DNA from: Candidatus Campylobacter infans
GTDB lineage: Bacteria; Campylobacterota; Campylobacteria; Campylobacterales; Campylobacteraceae
Direction: 5' to 3'
DNA length: 64,000 bases
Assembly (NCBI GenBank): GCA_009827235.1
Contig: SPMW01000005.1
Coordinates: forward strand, 1-64,000
The position numbers and the translations under genes are program-made. The notes below the pieces were generated by a model. That model saw only the letters and a list, made by a program, of their open reading frames with translations, was not told the origin of the DNA and did not search any database. Numbering within the stretch: position 1 is the first letter of the stretch; the number at the start of each line of letters is the position of its first letter. This document shows, one piece after another, positions 34,492 through 43,836 of this stretch.

Positions 34492-34638
34492 ATGAATAAT
34501 TCAGTTGTTGTTAATGGTGGCTTACAAGAAGAAAATAGCCTTGCTGACGATGTAAAAAACCTACTTTCAAATGCTTTGTCTTTACTAGATAGCGGGATTG
34601 ATGAGGATTTTAAAATTTGGCTTAATTTAAAGCGATAA
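34492..34638 (+). CDS. 48-aa ORF overlapping island gene 2
   Basis: Starts eight bases before the stop at 34497-34499 of the island-gene-2 frame, preceded by AAAGGAGAAAATA. The product begins MNNSVVVNGGLQEENSL and ends WLNLKR; it is acidic in the middle and amphipathic (LLSNALSLLDSG), with no Cys or membrane segment. Same arrangement as the 45-aa ORF (strong RBS encoded inside the KGENN C-terminus of the upstream gene). Function unknown. Confidence 0.5.
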   Translation: MNNSVVVNGGLQEENSLADDVKNLLSNALSLLDSGIDEDFKIWLNLKR

Positions 34639-34726
34639 AAAGTAAAAATTAAGCAAATTTTAAAATTTATAGTGAAATTTTAAAAAAAATTAAAATTTTA
34701 AAGTTGTAAAAATCTATAAAACGCAA

Positions 34727-35068
34727 TTAAATCATTTCTAAACGCATTAGCAAAATATCTTCACCAGCTGTTACTTTGATATTTTTGCTTTTGCAGTTTG
34801 GGCATAAAAACTCATCTAATTCTATATAGCTATTAAACCCGCAATCAGCGCATTCAATCATTATATCTTGGATTTGTATCAAAAGCTCGGCATCAGCACA
34901 AATCGTGCCTATTTTAAACGCATCAAAGGCGTTTTTTAAATAATAAGGCTCAACCCCGCTTAAACGCCCAATTTGTATTTCTATTTTACAGATTTGCTTG
35001 CTAGCATTTTGCATAGCGTTTGTTTCACAAAGTTTAAAAAGATCTTGAACTATTGATAATTCGTGCAT
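34727..35068 (-). CDS. hypA: Hydrogenase/nickel maturation protein HypA
   Basis: 113 residues. MHELSIVQDL begins at the Ni-binding Met-His-Glu; the zinc domain has C-x2-C pairs (ECADCG and LCPNCK). HypA delivers nickel to [NiFe]-hydrogenase (and to urease in some species) together with HypB. Full length for the family. It follows hypE by 72 bases on the minus strand and is last in the radA-ybeY-hypE-hypA run. hypB, hypC, hypD and hypF are not in the window. Confidence 0.94.
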   Translation of the reverse strand: MHELSIVQDLFKLCETNAMQNASKQICKIEIQIGRLSGVEPYYLKNAFDAFKIGTICADAELLIQIQDIMIECADCGFNSYIELDEFLCPNCKSKNIKVTAGEDILLMRLEMI

Positions 35069-35140
35069 TTTATGCCTTTAAAATTTTATGATTATTAATT
35101 GTAGCAAAATACTACAAATTTTACACAAAAATGCTACAAT

Positions 35141-36163
35141 CTAGCAAATCCTAGGCAGCAATTCGCCCTTTGGTGCTTGTAAAAATCTACTAGCTCCATA
35201 AGCATTTTCTAAAATTACGCAGGCTTTATTTTTTAGCACGGGATTTTCATTTAAAATTTGCCCTATACAAGCTGCGTGTTGATTGTGTTTTTTTAAAATT
35301 TCAAGTGCTTTGTTTTCGTCTTTTTCATCTAGGGCTAAGATAAATGTTCCTTCATTTGCTAATTCATAAGCCTCAAACCCCAAAAGCTCGCAAATCCCCA
35401 TTACTTCATCGCTAACAGCTATTTTGCTTTCATAAATTTTAATGCTTTTATTGCTAGCATTAACCCATTCATTTAGCACAGCGCTTAGCCCGCCACGCGT
35501 AGCATCGCGCATACAAAGCACATCAATTTTTGCATCCAAAAGCTCAAAAACTATATTATGTAAGCATTTACAATCACTTTTTAGCTTGCTTTGCATATTA
35601 TGCCTGCTAGCCATCAAAGTAGCTCCATGCGCGCCTATATCGCCACTTAATAAAATTTTAGCCCCAGCTTTTAGGCGAGAGAGTCGGGCTTTGTGTTTTG
35701 TGAGTGCGATGCCTGATGTGTTGATAAAAAGCCCATCGCAAGCACCCTTTGGCACTACTTTTGTATCACCACATATTATTTTCACACCAGCATCTTCTGC
35801 TGTATTTTTCATACTTTCAAGGATTTTTTTAAGTTTGCTAAGGCTAAAACCTTCTTCAATTATCAAAGCACAACTCAAATAAATCGCCCTAGCGCCAACC
35901 ATAGCCAAATCATTTATCGTCCCACACACTGCTAGCTTGCCTATGTCGCCACCTTCAAAGATTAAAGGGCTTACTACAAAGCTATCTGTGCTAAATGCTA
36001 GATTTTTAAAATTTGGCAAAAACTCCGCAAAATCCAGCACCGCACTATCATCGCCACGCCTTAAAATTTCATTATCGAAAATTTTAAAAATCACATCATT
36101 TATTAGCTCGTTCATTTCTTCGCCACCGCCACCACAAGCTAGCATAATTTTATCTGTTTTCAT
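35141..36163 (-). CDS. hypE: Hydrogenase maturation protein HypE
   Basis: 340 residues, PurM-like ATP-dependent dehydratase that turns the carbamoyl thioester on its own C-terminal Cys into the cyanide ligand of the NiFe centre. Seen: GGGGEEMNELI near the N-terminus, GDDSAVLDF, FSTDSFVVSPLIFEGGDIGKLAV in shortened form, RDATRGGLSAVLNEW, and the terminal PRIC with the acceptor Cys340. Lies 10 bases after the ybeY stop on the same strand. A full set for hydrogenase assembly must exist elsewhere in the genome. Confidence 0.95.
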   Translation of the reverse strand: MKTDKIMLACGGGGEEMNELINDVIFKIFDNEILRRGDDSAVLDFAEFLPNFKNLAFSTDSFVVSPLIFEGGDIGKLAVCGTINDLAMVGARAIYLSCALIIEEGFSLSKLKKILESMKNTAEDAGVKIICGDTKVVPKGACDGLFINTSGIALTKHKARLSRLKAGAKILLSGDIGAHGATLMASRHNMQSKLKSDCKCLHNIVFELLDAKIDVLCMRDATRGGLSAVLNEWVNASNKSIKIYESKIAVSDEVMGICELLGFEAYELANEGTFILALDEKDENKALEILKKHNQHAACIGQILNENPVLKNKACVILENAYGASRFLQAPKGELLPRIC

Positions 36164-36173
36164 TTGGCCTCTT

Positions 36174-36608
36174 TTAGTTGGAATTTCTTATTATCAGGCT
36201 TTTTGGTAGATTAAAATGCGAGATTATCAAATGCTCAGCCTCGCGCATTTGCCCGCTATCGTTTTCGTGATCAAAGCCTAAAATATGAAGCAAGCCGTGC
36301 GTAAAAAGCAAGGCTATTTCATCATCTTGGCTGTGTTTTAATTCATCTGCTTTTTGCTTTACAAAATCCACGCAAATCACAATAGAGCCAAGCAAATCAA
36401 TAAAACCTTGCTCATAAGGAAAGCTTAGCACATCAGTGGGATTATTTTTAGCGCGCTGCTTGAAATTTAGCTCTTGCATCTTAGCGCTATCAATAAATAA
36501 AAGCTCAATACCTCCATCAAGCTTGCTAAATTTCATTAAAGCAAAACTTAAAATTTCATCTAAAATTTTTGGATAATCTTGCTCACAAAATATCATCTTT
36601 ACATCCAT
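36174..36608 (-). CDS. ybeY: rRNA maturation endoribonuclease YbeY
   Basis: 144 residues. Zinc site H104-G-L-L-H108-x5-H114 (HGLLHILGFDH), preceded by the RAKNNPTDVLSFPYEQ and LGSIVICVDF segments of the UPF0054 family. Acts in 16S rRNA 3' end maturation and ribosome quality control. The radA stop lies inside its first codons (10-base overlap), so translation is coupled. Confidence 0.94.
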   Translation of the reverse strand: MDVKMIFCEQDYPKILDEILSFALMKFSKLDGGIELLFIDSAKMQELNFKQRAKNNPTDVLSFPYEQGFIDLLGSIVICVDFVKQKADELKHSQDDEIALLFTHGLLHILGFDHENDSGQMREAEHLIISHFNLPKSLIIRNSN

Positions 36609-37945
36609 TCTAGCATTTGGGTTATTTGCTTGGTGCTATAAATTTTAAGCCCTTCAAATTTGCTTGTAGGTTTGCTAGGGCAAATCACATTTTTAAAATG
36701 TTGCATTTTGGCTTCATTTAGCCTGGCATCAAGGTTGAAAACATCGCGTATTTCGCCATTTAAGCTTAGCTCGCCAATAAAAATGCTTTCTTTGCTAATT
36801 GGGCGATTTTTAAAGCTTGAAATAATAGCAGCGACCACGGCTAAATCGCAGGCAGTTTCATTGATTTTGACCCCGCCAGTAACATTTATAAAAACATCAT
36901 AATGCCCCAGCATAAGCTCTAATTTACGCTCTAATAACGCTAAAATCATATCAAGCCTATTTTTTTCAAAGCCCGTGGTGCTTCGTTTTGGATAGCTGCT
37001 TTCACAAACTAAGGCTTGAATCTCCACAATTAGCGCACGCGAACCCTCCATTGTAACTGTGATTGCTGAGCCACTAACAGCAAGCCCGCGCGTAAAAAAT
37101 TTTGAACTCGCATCTTTTGCGCTAATTAACCCTCGTTCGCTCATTTCAAAAATCCCAACCTCGCTTGTAGAGCCAAAACGATTCTTAAATCCACGCAAAA
37201 TCCGCAACTCCCTACTAGAATCGCCCTCAAAATACAACACCACATCAACCATATGTTCTAAAATCCTAGGCCCTGCAATAGAGCCTTCTTTGGTAATATG
37301 CCCGATGATAAAAACGCTGATATTTTTAGCCTTTGCAAGGCGCATAAGCTCAAAGGTGATTTCTCTAACTTGTGAGATTGAGCCAGGTGTTGAGCTAATT
37401 TTATCGCTATAAAGAGTTTGGATTGAATCAATTATAAGCACCTTATAATCGCGTTTTGAAATTTCAGCGATGATTTCATCTAGGTTTATTTGCGTTAATA
37501 AATATAATTCTTTATGCTCGGCATTTAAGCGCGTAGCACGCATTTTTATTTGGCTTTGGCTTTCTTCGCCGCTTACATATAACACAGGTGAGGTGCCGCT
37601 ACTTGCTAGATTTGAGGCGATTTTTAAAAGCAAGGTGGATTTGCCGATGCCAGGACTACCACCAACTAAAACCAGCGAACCAGCAACCAAACCTCCACCA
37701 AGAACTATATCAAGCTCGCTATCGCCTGTGCTAATGCGTGAAATGCTTTGTATTTGTATATCTGTAATGCTTTGTGCGCTTTGTTTGTTTAGTGTGTGGG
37801 ATTTTATTTGCTCTAAGCTTTTAATTTGCTCAGCACTTAGCTCGCTTATACTCTCAAAAGCTCCGCAATTTGGGCATTTACCCAGCCATTTGCCGCATTG
37901 ATACCCGCATGCTTGACACTCAAAAATGCTTTTAGTTTTTGCCAT
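36599..37945 (-). CDS. radA: DNA repair protein RadA (Sms)
   Basis: 448 residues: N-terminal four-Cys zinc finger (CQACGYQCGKWLGKCPNC), RecA-like ATPase with Walker A GGSPGIGKST, the RadA-specific KNRFG (in RGFKNRFGSTSEVG), and a Lon-type C-terminal domain. Helps branch migration of recombination intermediates. First gene of the radA-ybeY-hypE-hypA run, with a -10 box 27 bases upstream. Confidence 0.95.
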   Translation of the reverse strand: MAKTKSIFECQACGYQCGKWLGKCPNCGAFESISELSAEQIKSLEQIKSHTLNKQSAQSITDIQIQSISRISTGDSELDIVLGGGLVAGSLVLVGGSPGIGKSTLLLKIASNLASSGTSPVLYVSGEESQSQIKMRATRLNAEHKELYLLTQINLDEIIAEISKRDYKVLIIDSIQTLYSDKISSTPGSISQVREITFELMRLAKAKNISVFIIGHITKEGSIAGPRILEHMVDVVLYFEGDSSRELRILRGFKNRFGSTSEVGIFEMSERGLISAKDASSKFFTRGLAVSGSAITVTMEGSRALIVEIQALVCESSYPKRSTTGFEKNRLDMILALLERKLELMLGHYDVFINVTGGVKINETACDLAVVAAIISSFKNRPISKESIFIGELSLNGEIRDVFNLDARLNEAKMQHFKNVICPSKPTSKFEGLKIYSTKQITQMLEWM

Positions 37946-37971
37946 ATTCTACCTTTAATTTAAGCGGGCGC

Positions 37972-37977
37972 ATTTTA
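37972..37977 (-). promoter_or_regulatory. -10 box for radA
   Basis: Reverse strand AATTTGCTAAAATGCGCC, an extended box 27 bases before the ATG at 37945; would drive radA-ybeY-hypE-hypA. Confidence 0.5.
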
Positions 37978-38126
37978 GCAAATTTTATTAAAGAGTAAAA
38001 ATAAAATTTGAGCTTAAAGCTAAGAATAGTAAATAAAAATTTATAATTAATTTACCTATATTTTTACTTTTTTTGGCTACACTCAGTTTTCATTTAAAAT
38101 TTAAGATAAAACTAAGGAAGGCATGC

Positions 38127-39254
38127 ATGAATAAATTATTATTGTGCGGTTTGGGAGTGTTGGCGCTATTTATTAGTGGCTGCGGTAAAGAGCAAGAACA
38201 AAAAGGTCAAATGGCCTTGCCTGTTACGACAATGACCTTAAAAAAGGCGGATTTACCACTTACTTTGGAATTTAACGGACAAACTGTGAGTGATTTAGAT
38301 GTGGTAGTGCGTGCAAAAGTTAGTGGCACGATAGAAGAGCAGTTTTTTGCCCCTGGCCAAGCTGTTAGCTTAGGCGATAGACTTTATAAAATCGATGAGG
38401 CTAAATATAAGGCTGTATTTGAGAGCGCCCAAGGTAGTTATCAAGCTGCGCTCTCACAAAGCCAAAAAGCACAAGCTGATTATGCCAGAGCCAAATCTTT
38501 GCGTGCTAAAAATGCCATCGCACAAAAAGATTACGATGCTGCCATAGCTACGCTAAATCAAGCAGAGGCTAATGTAAAAACAGCACAAGCTAATATGAAA
38601 AATGCTCAAATAGATTTAGAGTATTCGCAAGTAACCGCACCTTTTGATGGTGTAGTAGGCGATACACGCAAGGATGTAGGGAGCTTGGCTAGCGTGGGCG
38701 ATGAATTAGTAAGACTTAGTAAATTTGATCCTATTTTTGTAAAATTTGGCGTTTCTGATATAACTAGACTTGATATAGATAATAATCTAGCAAATGGCGC
38801 ATGGAAAAGACTTCAACCTAGCGTTAGCATTATAATAAACGGACAAGAGCAAAGCGGGAGTTTGGTTTTTATAGATAATGTTATCAATCAAAACACAGCC
38901 ACGGTTGATGCTAAGGCGATATTTGATAATAAAAATGGCTTGATTAGGCCAGGGATTTATACTAAGGTTAAGGTTTATGGTTTTTATGCAAAAGATAGTT
39001 TTGCCGTGCCACAAAGTGCTATATCACAAGATATAAAAGGCTCGTATGTGTATCTTTATAATAATGGCGTAGTAGATAAAAAATATATAAAAATTGCAAG
39101 CGAAGATGGCAATAATTATATAGTTTCAAGCGGATTAAATGATGGAGATGTGCTGATTTTAGATAATTTCAAAAAAATCCGTCAAGGCGCAAAGGTTCAA
39201 ATAGTAGAGCAAAAAGCCCTAAATGATCAAAATGACAGCAAAAACGCTAAATAA
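38127..39254 (+). CDS. cmeA: Multidrug efflux periplasmic adaptor CmeA
   Basis: 375 residues from the ATG at 38127 (AAGGAAGGC in front), giving a lipoprotein signal with lipobox FISGC and Cys at residue 19; the longer open frame has no signal logic. HlyD/AcrA form: lipoyl-type halves flanking a coiled-coil hairpin (AQADYARAKSLRAKNAIA, YDAAIATLNQAEANVKTA in shortened forms), QVTAPFDGVVGDTRKDVG, and a C-terminal barrel. It joins CmeB and CmeC in the RND pump that confers bile and drug resistance in Campylobacter. No cmeR repressor gene is upstream, unlike C. jejuni; the 182-base gap holds no obvious TGTAATA palindrome. Confidence 0.93.
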   Translation: MNKLLLCGLGVLALFISGCGKEQEQKGQMALPVTTMTLKKADLPLTLEFNGQTVSDLDVVVRAKVSGTIEEQFFAPGQAVSLGDRLYKIDEAKYKAVFESAQGSYQAALSQSQKAQADYARAKSLRAKNAIAQKDYDAAIATLNQAEANVKTAQANMKNAQIDLEYSQVTAPFDGVVGDTRKDVGSLASVGDELVRLSKFDPIFVKFGVSDITRLDIDNNLANGAWKRLQPSVSIIINGQEQSGSLVFIDNVINQNTATVDAKAIFDNKNGLIRPGIYTKVKVYGFYAKDSFAVPQSAISQDIKGSYVYLYNNGVVDKKYIKIASEDGNNYIVSSGLNDGDVLILDNFKKIRQGAKVQIVEQKALNDQNDSKNAK

Positions 39255-39264
39255 AGGCTAAAAA

Positions 39265-42200
39265 ATGTTTTCAAAATTTTTCATAAATAGGCCGGTATTT
39301 GCCAGCGTTGTTTCTATTATTATAATAATAGCTGGGCTTGTATCGCTTAGTGTTTCGCCTATTGAAGAATACCCTAAGCTTACACCGCCACAAATTGTAA
39401 TCTCAGCTACTTATAGTGGTGCAGATGCTACTACTATAGCTGAAACTGTGGCCTCACCGCTAGAAAATGCAATAAATGGCGTTGAGGGTATGATTTATAT
39501 GCAAAGCTCATCAAGTTCGTCTGGTTCGATGAATTTAAATGTGTATTTTGATACAAGCACAGATGCACAAACCGCAAGCGTAAATGTAAATAACTTAGTT
39601 TCGCCCGTGCTAAATACCTTGCCAGAAGAAGTGCGCCGCGTTGGTGTGAGCGTTTCTGAGCGATCTGGCTCTATGCTTGCGGTTCTTTCATTTTATGATG
39701 AAAGTGGTGTGATGGACGCTGTTGAGCTAAATAATTATGTTAAATTAAATATCGTAGATGAATTAAAGCGTTTGCCAGGGGTTGGTGATGCGATGGCACT
39801 TGGTAGTAAGGATTATTCTATGCGTGTTTGGGTAAATCCTAATTTATTAAAGCAATATAATCTAACCACCACCGAGGTAATAGCTGCCATTCAAGAACAA
39901 AACAGTCAATACCCAGCTGGTAAAATCGCACAAATGCCAATGGAAAAAGATAATGCTTTTGTGTATATCATTCAGCCAGAAGGACGCTTAAAAACAGCAA
40001 AAGAATTTGAAAATATCATAATAAGAGCCGATGAAAAAGGCAATTTTTTAAGATTAAAAGATGTGGCTAGGATAGAATTAGGCGGAGAATCATATATTAT
40101 AAATGGTAAATTAAACGGCAAAAATATGACGCCTGTTATAATCTCTCAAAAAAATAGTGCAAATGCCATAGAAGTTGTTGATAATGTATTACAAGCGCTT
40201 GAAAAAATGAAGCCAAATTTTCCAAGCGGGCTAAAATATGAGGTGCTTAATGACAATACAAAATTTGTAAAGGTATCTATTAAAGAGGTTATTAAAACTT
40301 TTATTGAGGCGATGATACTTGTTACTATTGTAATGTATTTATTTTTAGGATCTTTGCGTTATACCTTTATACCATTGCTTGCGGTGCCTGTGTCGATTTG
40401 TGGTGCTTTTATTGGTATTTATGCTTTTGGTTTTTCTATAAATTTAATTACGCTTTTTGCCTTGGTTTTGGCTATTGGTATAGTAGTAGATGATGCTATT
40501 ATTGTAATAGAAAATGTCGAGCGCGTTTTACATGAAAATTTAAATATTTCTGTAAAAGAAGCCACAATAGAAGCTATGAAAGAGATTACTACGCCGGTTA
40601 TTTCAATAGTACTTGTGCTTTCTGCTGTGTTTATACCGGTTTCATTTATGGAAGGCTTTGTAGGCATTATGCAAAGGCAATTTGCGCTTACTTTGGTTTC
40701 AAGTGTGTGTTTTTCTGGTTTTGTGGCACTTACGCTTACGCCAGCACTTTGTGCGATGCTGTTAAAAAGAAAAGAAGAGGAACCTTTTTGGGTAGTAAGA
40801 AAATTTAATGAATTTTTTGATTTTTCTACTAGAGTGTTTTCAGCAGGCGTTGCTAAGGTTATAAGGCATGTTGCGTTTTCGCTTATGATAGTGGTGATTT
40901 TTATGGTGGCGATGATGCTTTTATTTAAGGCTACACCAAAAGGCCTGGTGCCAAATGAAGATAAAGGCAGTATTTTAGCAGCTGTTACCTTGCCGCCTGC
41001 TGCTAGCTTGCACCGCACAGAAGCTAATATGGAGTTTTTGCGTCAAATAGCACTTGAAGATAAAAATGTAATAGATATCGGGCTTGTAGCTGGATATGAT
41101 TTAATAGGCGGCGCGCCACGGGAAAATGCTGGGGCGATGTTTTTTATCTTGAAGGATTGGAGCGAGCGCTCTAGTTATGAAAATTCTAATTTTGCCATAG
41201 CCGATAGATTAAACAAAAAATATTTTATGATGGATAGGCAAGCACTTAGCTTTGTTTTAGTGCCACCACCGATTATGGGGCTTTCTCTCTCAGGTGGTTT
41301 TGAGCTATACGCACAAAATTTAGATGGCAGAAGCTATAATCAAATAGAAGAAGATATGCAAAGAGTATCCGCAAAAGCTAACGCTCATCCAGCGCTTAAA
41401 AATGTGCGAACCACGCTAGATACAAATTTTCCACAATACAACCTAACGATGGATAGAGAAAAAATTAAAATGCTTGGCGTTAGCATTGCTGATATTTTTG
41501 CTACTTTAAATTCCACCATAGGTCAGTATTATGTAAATGACTTTAATATCCTTGGTAAAAGTTTTAAGGTTTATTTGCGGGCTGAGGCTAGTTTTAGGGA
41601 TTCTCCACATGATATAAACTCGCTTTATGTGCGTGGTCGTAGTGGTGAGCTAATTGCGCTTGATTCTTTGGTGCGCTTGGAGCGTTCATTAGGGCCTGAT
41701 AGCGTGGATAGATTTAATGGTTTCCCAGCAGCTAAATTGATGGGCGAGCCACAAACTGGTTTTAGCTCTGGCGAGGCCATAGATGCAATTTCTCAAATAA
41801 TACACGAAGAATTACCAAATGGAACTTATAATATAGGCTGGTCTGGCACTTCTTATCAAGAAGTAAATGCAAGTGGCACGGGCGCAAAAGCCTTTGTTTT
41901 TGGCTTGGTTTTCGTGTTTTTGATTTTGGCAGCTCAGTATGAAAGATGGCTTATGCCTCTTGCTGTAATTACAGCCGTGCCGTTTTCGGTGTTTGGTTCG
42001 CTTTTATTTACTTGGGCGCGCGGGTTAAATAATGATGTGTATTTTCAAATCGGGCTAATTTTATTGATAGGTTTAGCTGCTAAAAATGCGATTTTGATAG
42101 TAGAGTTTGCTATGAACGAGCATTTACATAATGGTAAAAGCATAGCAGAGGCCGCAATTAACGGAGCAAAAATGCGATTTAGGCCAATTTGTATGACCTC

Positions 42201-42420
42201 GCTTGCTTTTACTCTTGGTGTTTTACCTATGGCATTAGCCACTGGTGCTGGCGCAGCTAGCAGGCATAGCATAGGCACAGGCGTTATGGGCGGTATGATA
42301 GCAGCTAGCACGATTTCTATATTTTTCGTGCCTTTGTTTTTTTATTTATTAGAAAGTTATAATAATCGCCGCCGCGAGCGTAAATTAAGGAAAGAAAATG
42401 AAAAAGCTAAAAATGTCTAA
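39265..42420 (+). CDS. cmeB: RND multidrug efflux inner-membrane pump CmeB
   Basis: 1051 residues, full length for the AcrB/HAE-1 family. Twelve membrane segments in two repeats ([15 protein letters not shown] at the start), PAYPKLT-like periplasmic porter domain ([18 protein letters not shown] in shortened form), the proton-relay Asp pair in [18 protein letters not shown], and [14 protein letters not shown] near the C-terminus. Drugs enter from the periplasm or outer leaflet and leave through CmeC. Ten bases after cmeA. The end overlaps cmeC by 23 bases. Confidence 0.96.
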   Translation: MFSKFFINRPVFASVVSIIIIIAGLVSLSVSPIEEYPKLTPPQIVISATYSGADATTIAETVASPLENAINGVEGMIYMQSSSSSSGSMNLNVYFDTSTDAQTASVNVNNLVSPVLNTLPEEVRRVGVSVSERSGSMLAVLSFYDESGVMDAVELNNYVKLNIVDELKRLPGVGDAMALGSKDYSMRVWVNPNLLKQYNLTTTEVIAAIQEQNSQYPAGKIAQMPMEKDNAFVYIIQPEGRLKTAKEFENIIIRADEKGNFLRLKDVARIELGGESYIINGKLNGKNMTPVIISQKNSANAIEVVDNVLQALEKMKPNFPSGLKYEVLNDNTKFVKVSIKEVIKTFIEAMILVTIVMYLFLGSLRYTFIPLLAVPVSICGAFIGIYAFGFSINLITLFALVLAIGIVVDDAIIVIENVERVLHENLNISVKEATIEAMKEITTPVISIVLVLSAVFIPVSFMEGFVGIMQRQFALTLVSSVCFSGFVALTLTPALCAMLLKRKEEEPFWVVRKFNEFFDFSTRVFSAGVAKVIRHVAFSLMIVVIFMVAMMLLFKATPKGLVPNEDKGSILAAVTLPPAASLHRTEANMEFLRQIALEDKNVIDIGLVAGYDLIGGAPRENAGAMFFILKDWSERSSYENSNFAIADRLNKKYFMMDRQALSFVLVPPPIMGLSLSGGFELYAQNLDGRSYNQIEEDMQRVSAKANAHPALKNVRTTLDTNFPQYNLTMDREKIKMLGVSIADIFATLNSTIGQYYVNDFNILGKSFKVYLRAEASFRDSPHDINSLYVRGRSGELIALDSLVRLERSLGPDSVDRFNGFPAAKLMGEPQTGFSSGEAIDAISQIIHEELPNGTYNIGWSGTSYQEVNASGTGAKAFVFGLVFVFLILAAQYERWLMPLAVITAVPFSVFGSLLFTWARGLNNDVYFQIGLILLIGLAAKNAILIVEFAMNEHLHNGKSIAEAAINGAKMRFRPICMTSLAFTLGVLPMALATGAGAASRHSIGTGVMGGMIAASTISIFFVPLFFYLLESYNNRRRERKLRKENEKAKNV

Positions 42421-43807
42421 GAATATAAAATTTTGGCTTGGGTTAGGTTTTATTGCTTTGCTTAGCGGGTGTTCGTTTCGCCCCGATATGCCTGAGGTGC
42501 AAACAAATGTGCAAATGCGCTATGAGTTTGAGCAATATAATTTAAATGATAAATGGTGGCAAGAATTTAATGACGAAAAATTAAACGAGCTAATCCTTAG
42601 CGCATTAGCAAATAACAGCGATTTATTAATAGCATTAAACAATTTAGAGCGCGCACGCATACAAATGAATCTAAGTAAGATTGAGTTTTTGCCAAATTCT
42701 ACTTTAAGTGGATCTAGCACCAAAGCAAATGCTAATCAAAATAGCTCAAACTCGCACTCTCTTAGTGGCTCAGCCAGCTGGGAGATAGATTTGTGGGGGC
42801 GTGTTAGAAATAGTGCAAGAGCTGGCATAGCAAGCTTTAAAGCAAGTCAGTATGATTATGAAAATGCAAAATTAAGCATAATTACAAGCGTGGCAAATAC
42901 TTATTTTACATTAGTTAGCCTTCAAAACCAAGAACAAATTTTAAAAGATAGCCTCGCAAGTTATGAAGAAACCTTGTCTTATCGCAAAGCTGAGTATGAA
43001 AGCGGCAATGTAGATGAGCTTGTTTATTCGCAAGCAAAAGCTAGCGTTGATGATGCTAAATCTCAGCTAGTTAGCTTACAAGATAGTTTAATTAGCACGC
43101 GCACGGCACTTGCTTTATTAGCTGGTAAAGATACTAGCTTTATTTTAAATGGTGATCTTATAAAAACAACGCCGGGCGATGAAATAAGCGCGCCTACTAT
43201 CCCTAGTGGCTTAGGTGCTGATATTTTAGAGCGCAGGCCAGATGTAGCAGCTGCGCTTAAACGCCTAAAAGCAGCAAACGCCCAAATAGGCGTAAGCATC
43301 GCTAATTTTTTTCCTAAAATTAGCCTAACTGGCGTTTTAGGATATGCTAGCCCTGAGTTTGATAGATTGATAGTAAATGAAGCTAAGAATTGGAGTTATG
43401 GTGGTTCGTTGGTGATGCCACTTTTAGATTTTGGGCGCACTTATCAAAATACAAAAATTGCCTATAAAGATCAAAACGCCAGTCTTTTAAACTATGATAA
43501 AACGCTAAAAACAGCACTTGGCGAGGTTCATGATGCCCTTAAACTTCGCCAAAATGCCAGCGAAAAATTAAAAGCTTCAAGGAATTTAAGAGATTCATGG
43601 CAAAAGGTTTTTATGCTTACTAAGGCGCGCTTTAAAGAAGGTTATAGCACGCATTTAGAGTATTTAGACGCGCAGCGTGGCTTGCTATCTGCTAGGCTAA
43701 GCTATGCTAAGGCTAGATTAGGCATTGCAAATGCGGTTGTTGAGGTTTATAAGGCCTTAGGCGGCGGCTTTAAACTTGAAAAGCCATTAGATAGTGATTT
43801 GGATTAA
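42398..43807 (+). CDS. cmeC: Outer-membrane efflux channel CmeC
   Basis: 469 residues, TolC/OprM-type. Lipoprotein signal with lipobox ALLSGC (Cys25), then [31 protein letters not shown] helical repeats, [15 protein letters not shown], and [23 protein letters not shown] in shortened form. Starts inside the end of cmeB (23-base overlap), so the three genes form one translational unit. Confidence 0.94.
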   Translation: MKKLKMSKNIKFWLGLGFIALLSGCSFRPDMPEVQTNVQMRYEFEQYNLNDKWWQEFNDEKLNELILSALANNSDLLIALNNLERARIQMNLSKIEFLPNSTLSGSSTKANANQNSSNSHSLSGSASWEIDLWGRVRNSARAGIASFKASQYDYENAKLSIITSVANTYFTLVSLQNQEQILKDSLASYEETLSYRKAEYESGNVDELVYSQAKASVDDAKSQLVSLQDSLISTRTALALLAGKDTSFILNGDLIKTTPGDEISAPTIPSGLGADILERRPDVAAALKRLKAANAQIGVSIANFFPKISLTGVLGYASPEFDRLIVNEAKNWSYGGSLVMPLLDFGRTYQNTKIAYKDQNASLLNYDKTLKTALGEVHDALKLRQNASEKLKASRNLRDSWQKVFMLTKARFKEGYSTHLEYLDAQRGLLSARLSYAKARLGIANAVVEVYKALGGGFKLEKPLDSDLD

Positions 43808-43836
43808 AATTTATTTAATTTTATAAGGGGCTGGTT

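Larger units (their letters stand above)
33871..34499 (+). pseudogene. Island gene 2: membrane-protein gene broken by a 10-bp duplication and a T9 tract
   Basis: The ATG at 33871 (AAAGGATAAGTT in front) reads MNKNFSMKIYENI and then stops at 33910. Units ATGAAAATAT at 33889, 33899 and a nine-base match at 33909 are tandem; removing one 10-bp unit joins the start to an open frame (33899-34207) beginning MKIYENRIMALAFIPM. That frame stops just after T9 at 34194-34202, while the frame that continues to 34499 is one base off; T8 would fuse them. With both corrections the product is 205 residues: two membrane segments, a charged loop, two more membrane segments, and a basic tail ending SLKGENNE. 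Either a decayed gene, a switchable gene, or two assembly errors. No family recognised. Confidence 0.6.

Noticed and set aside
34170..34499. Independent gene from the ATG at 34170
   Set aside because: No ribosome site before it, and it continues the same membrane protein one base out of frame across the T9 tract; treated as part of one broken gene.
38073..38126. Longer CmeA start
   Set aside because: It would hide the lipoprotein signal; AAGGAAG precedes the ATG at 38127.
40419..41018. Large minus-strand ORFs inside cmeB (also inside mfd and gltS)
   Set aside because: They are antisense open frames caused by codon bias of the clear plus-strand genes, with no family motifs.
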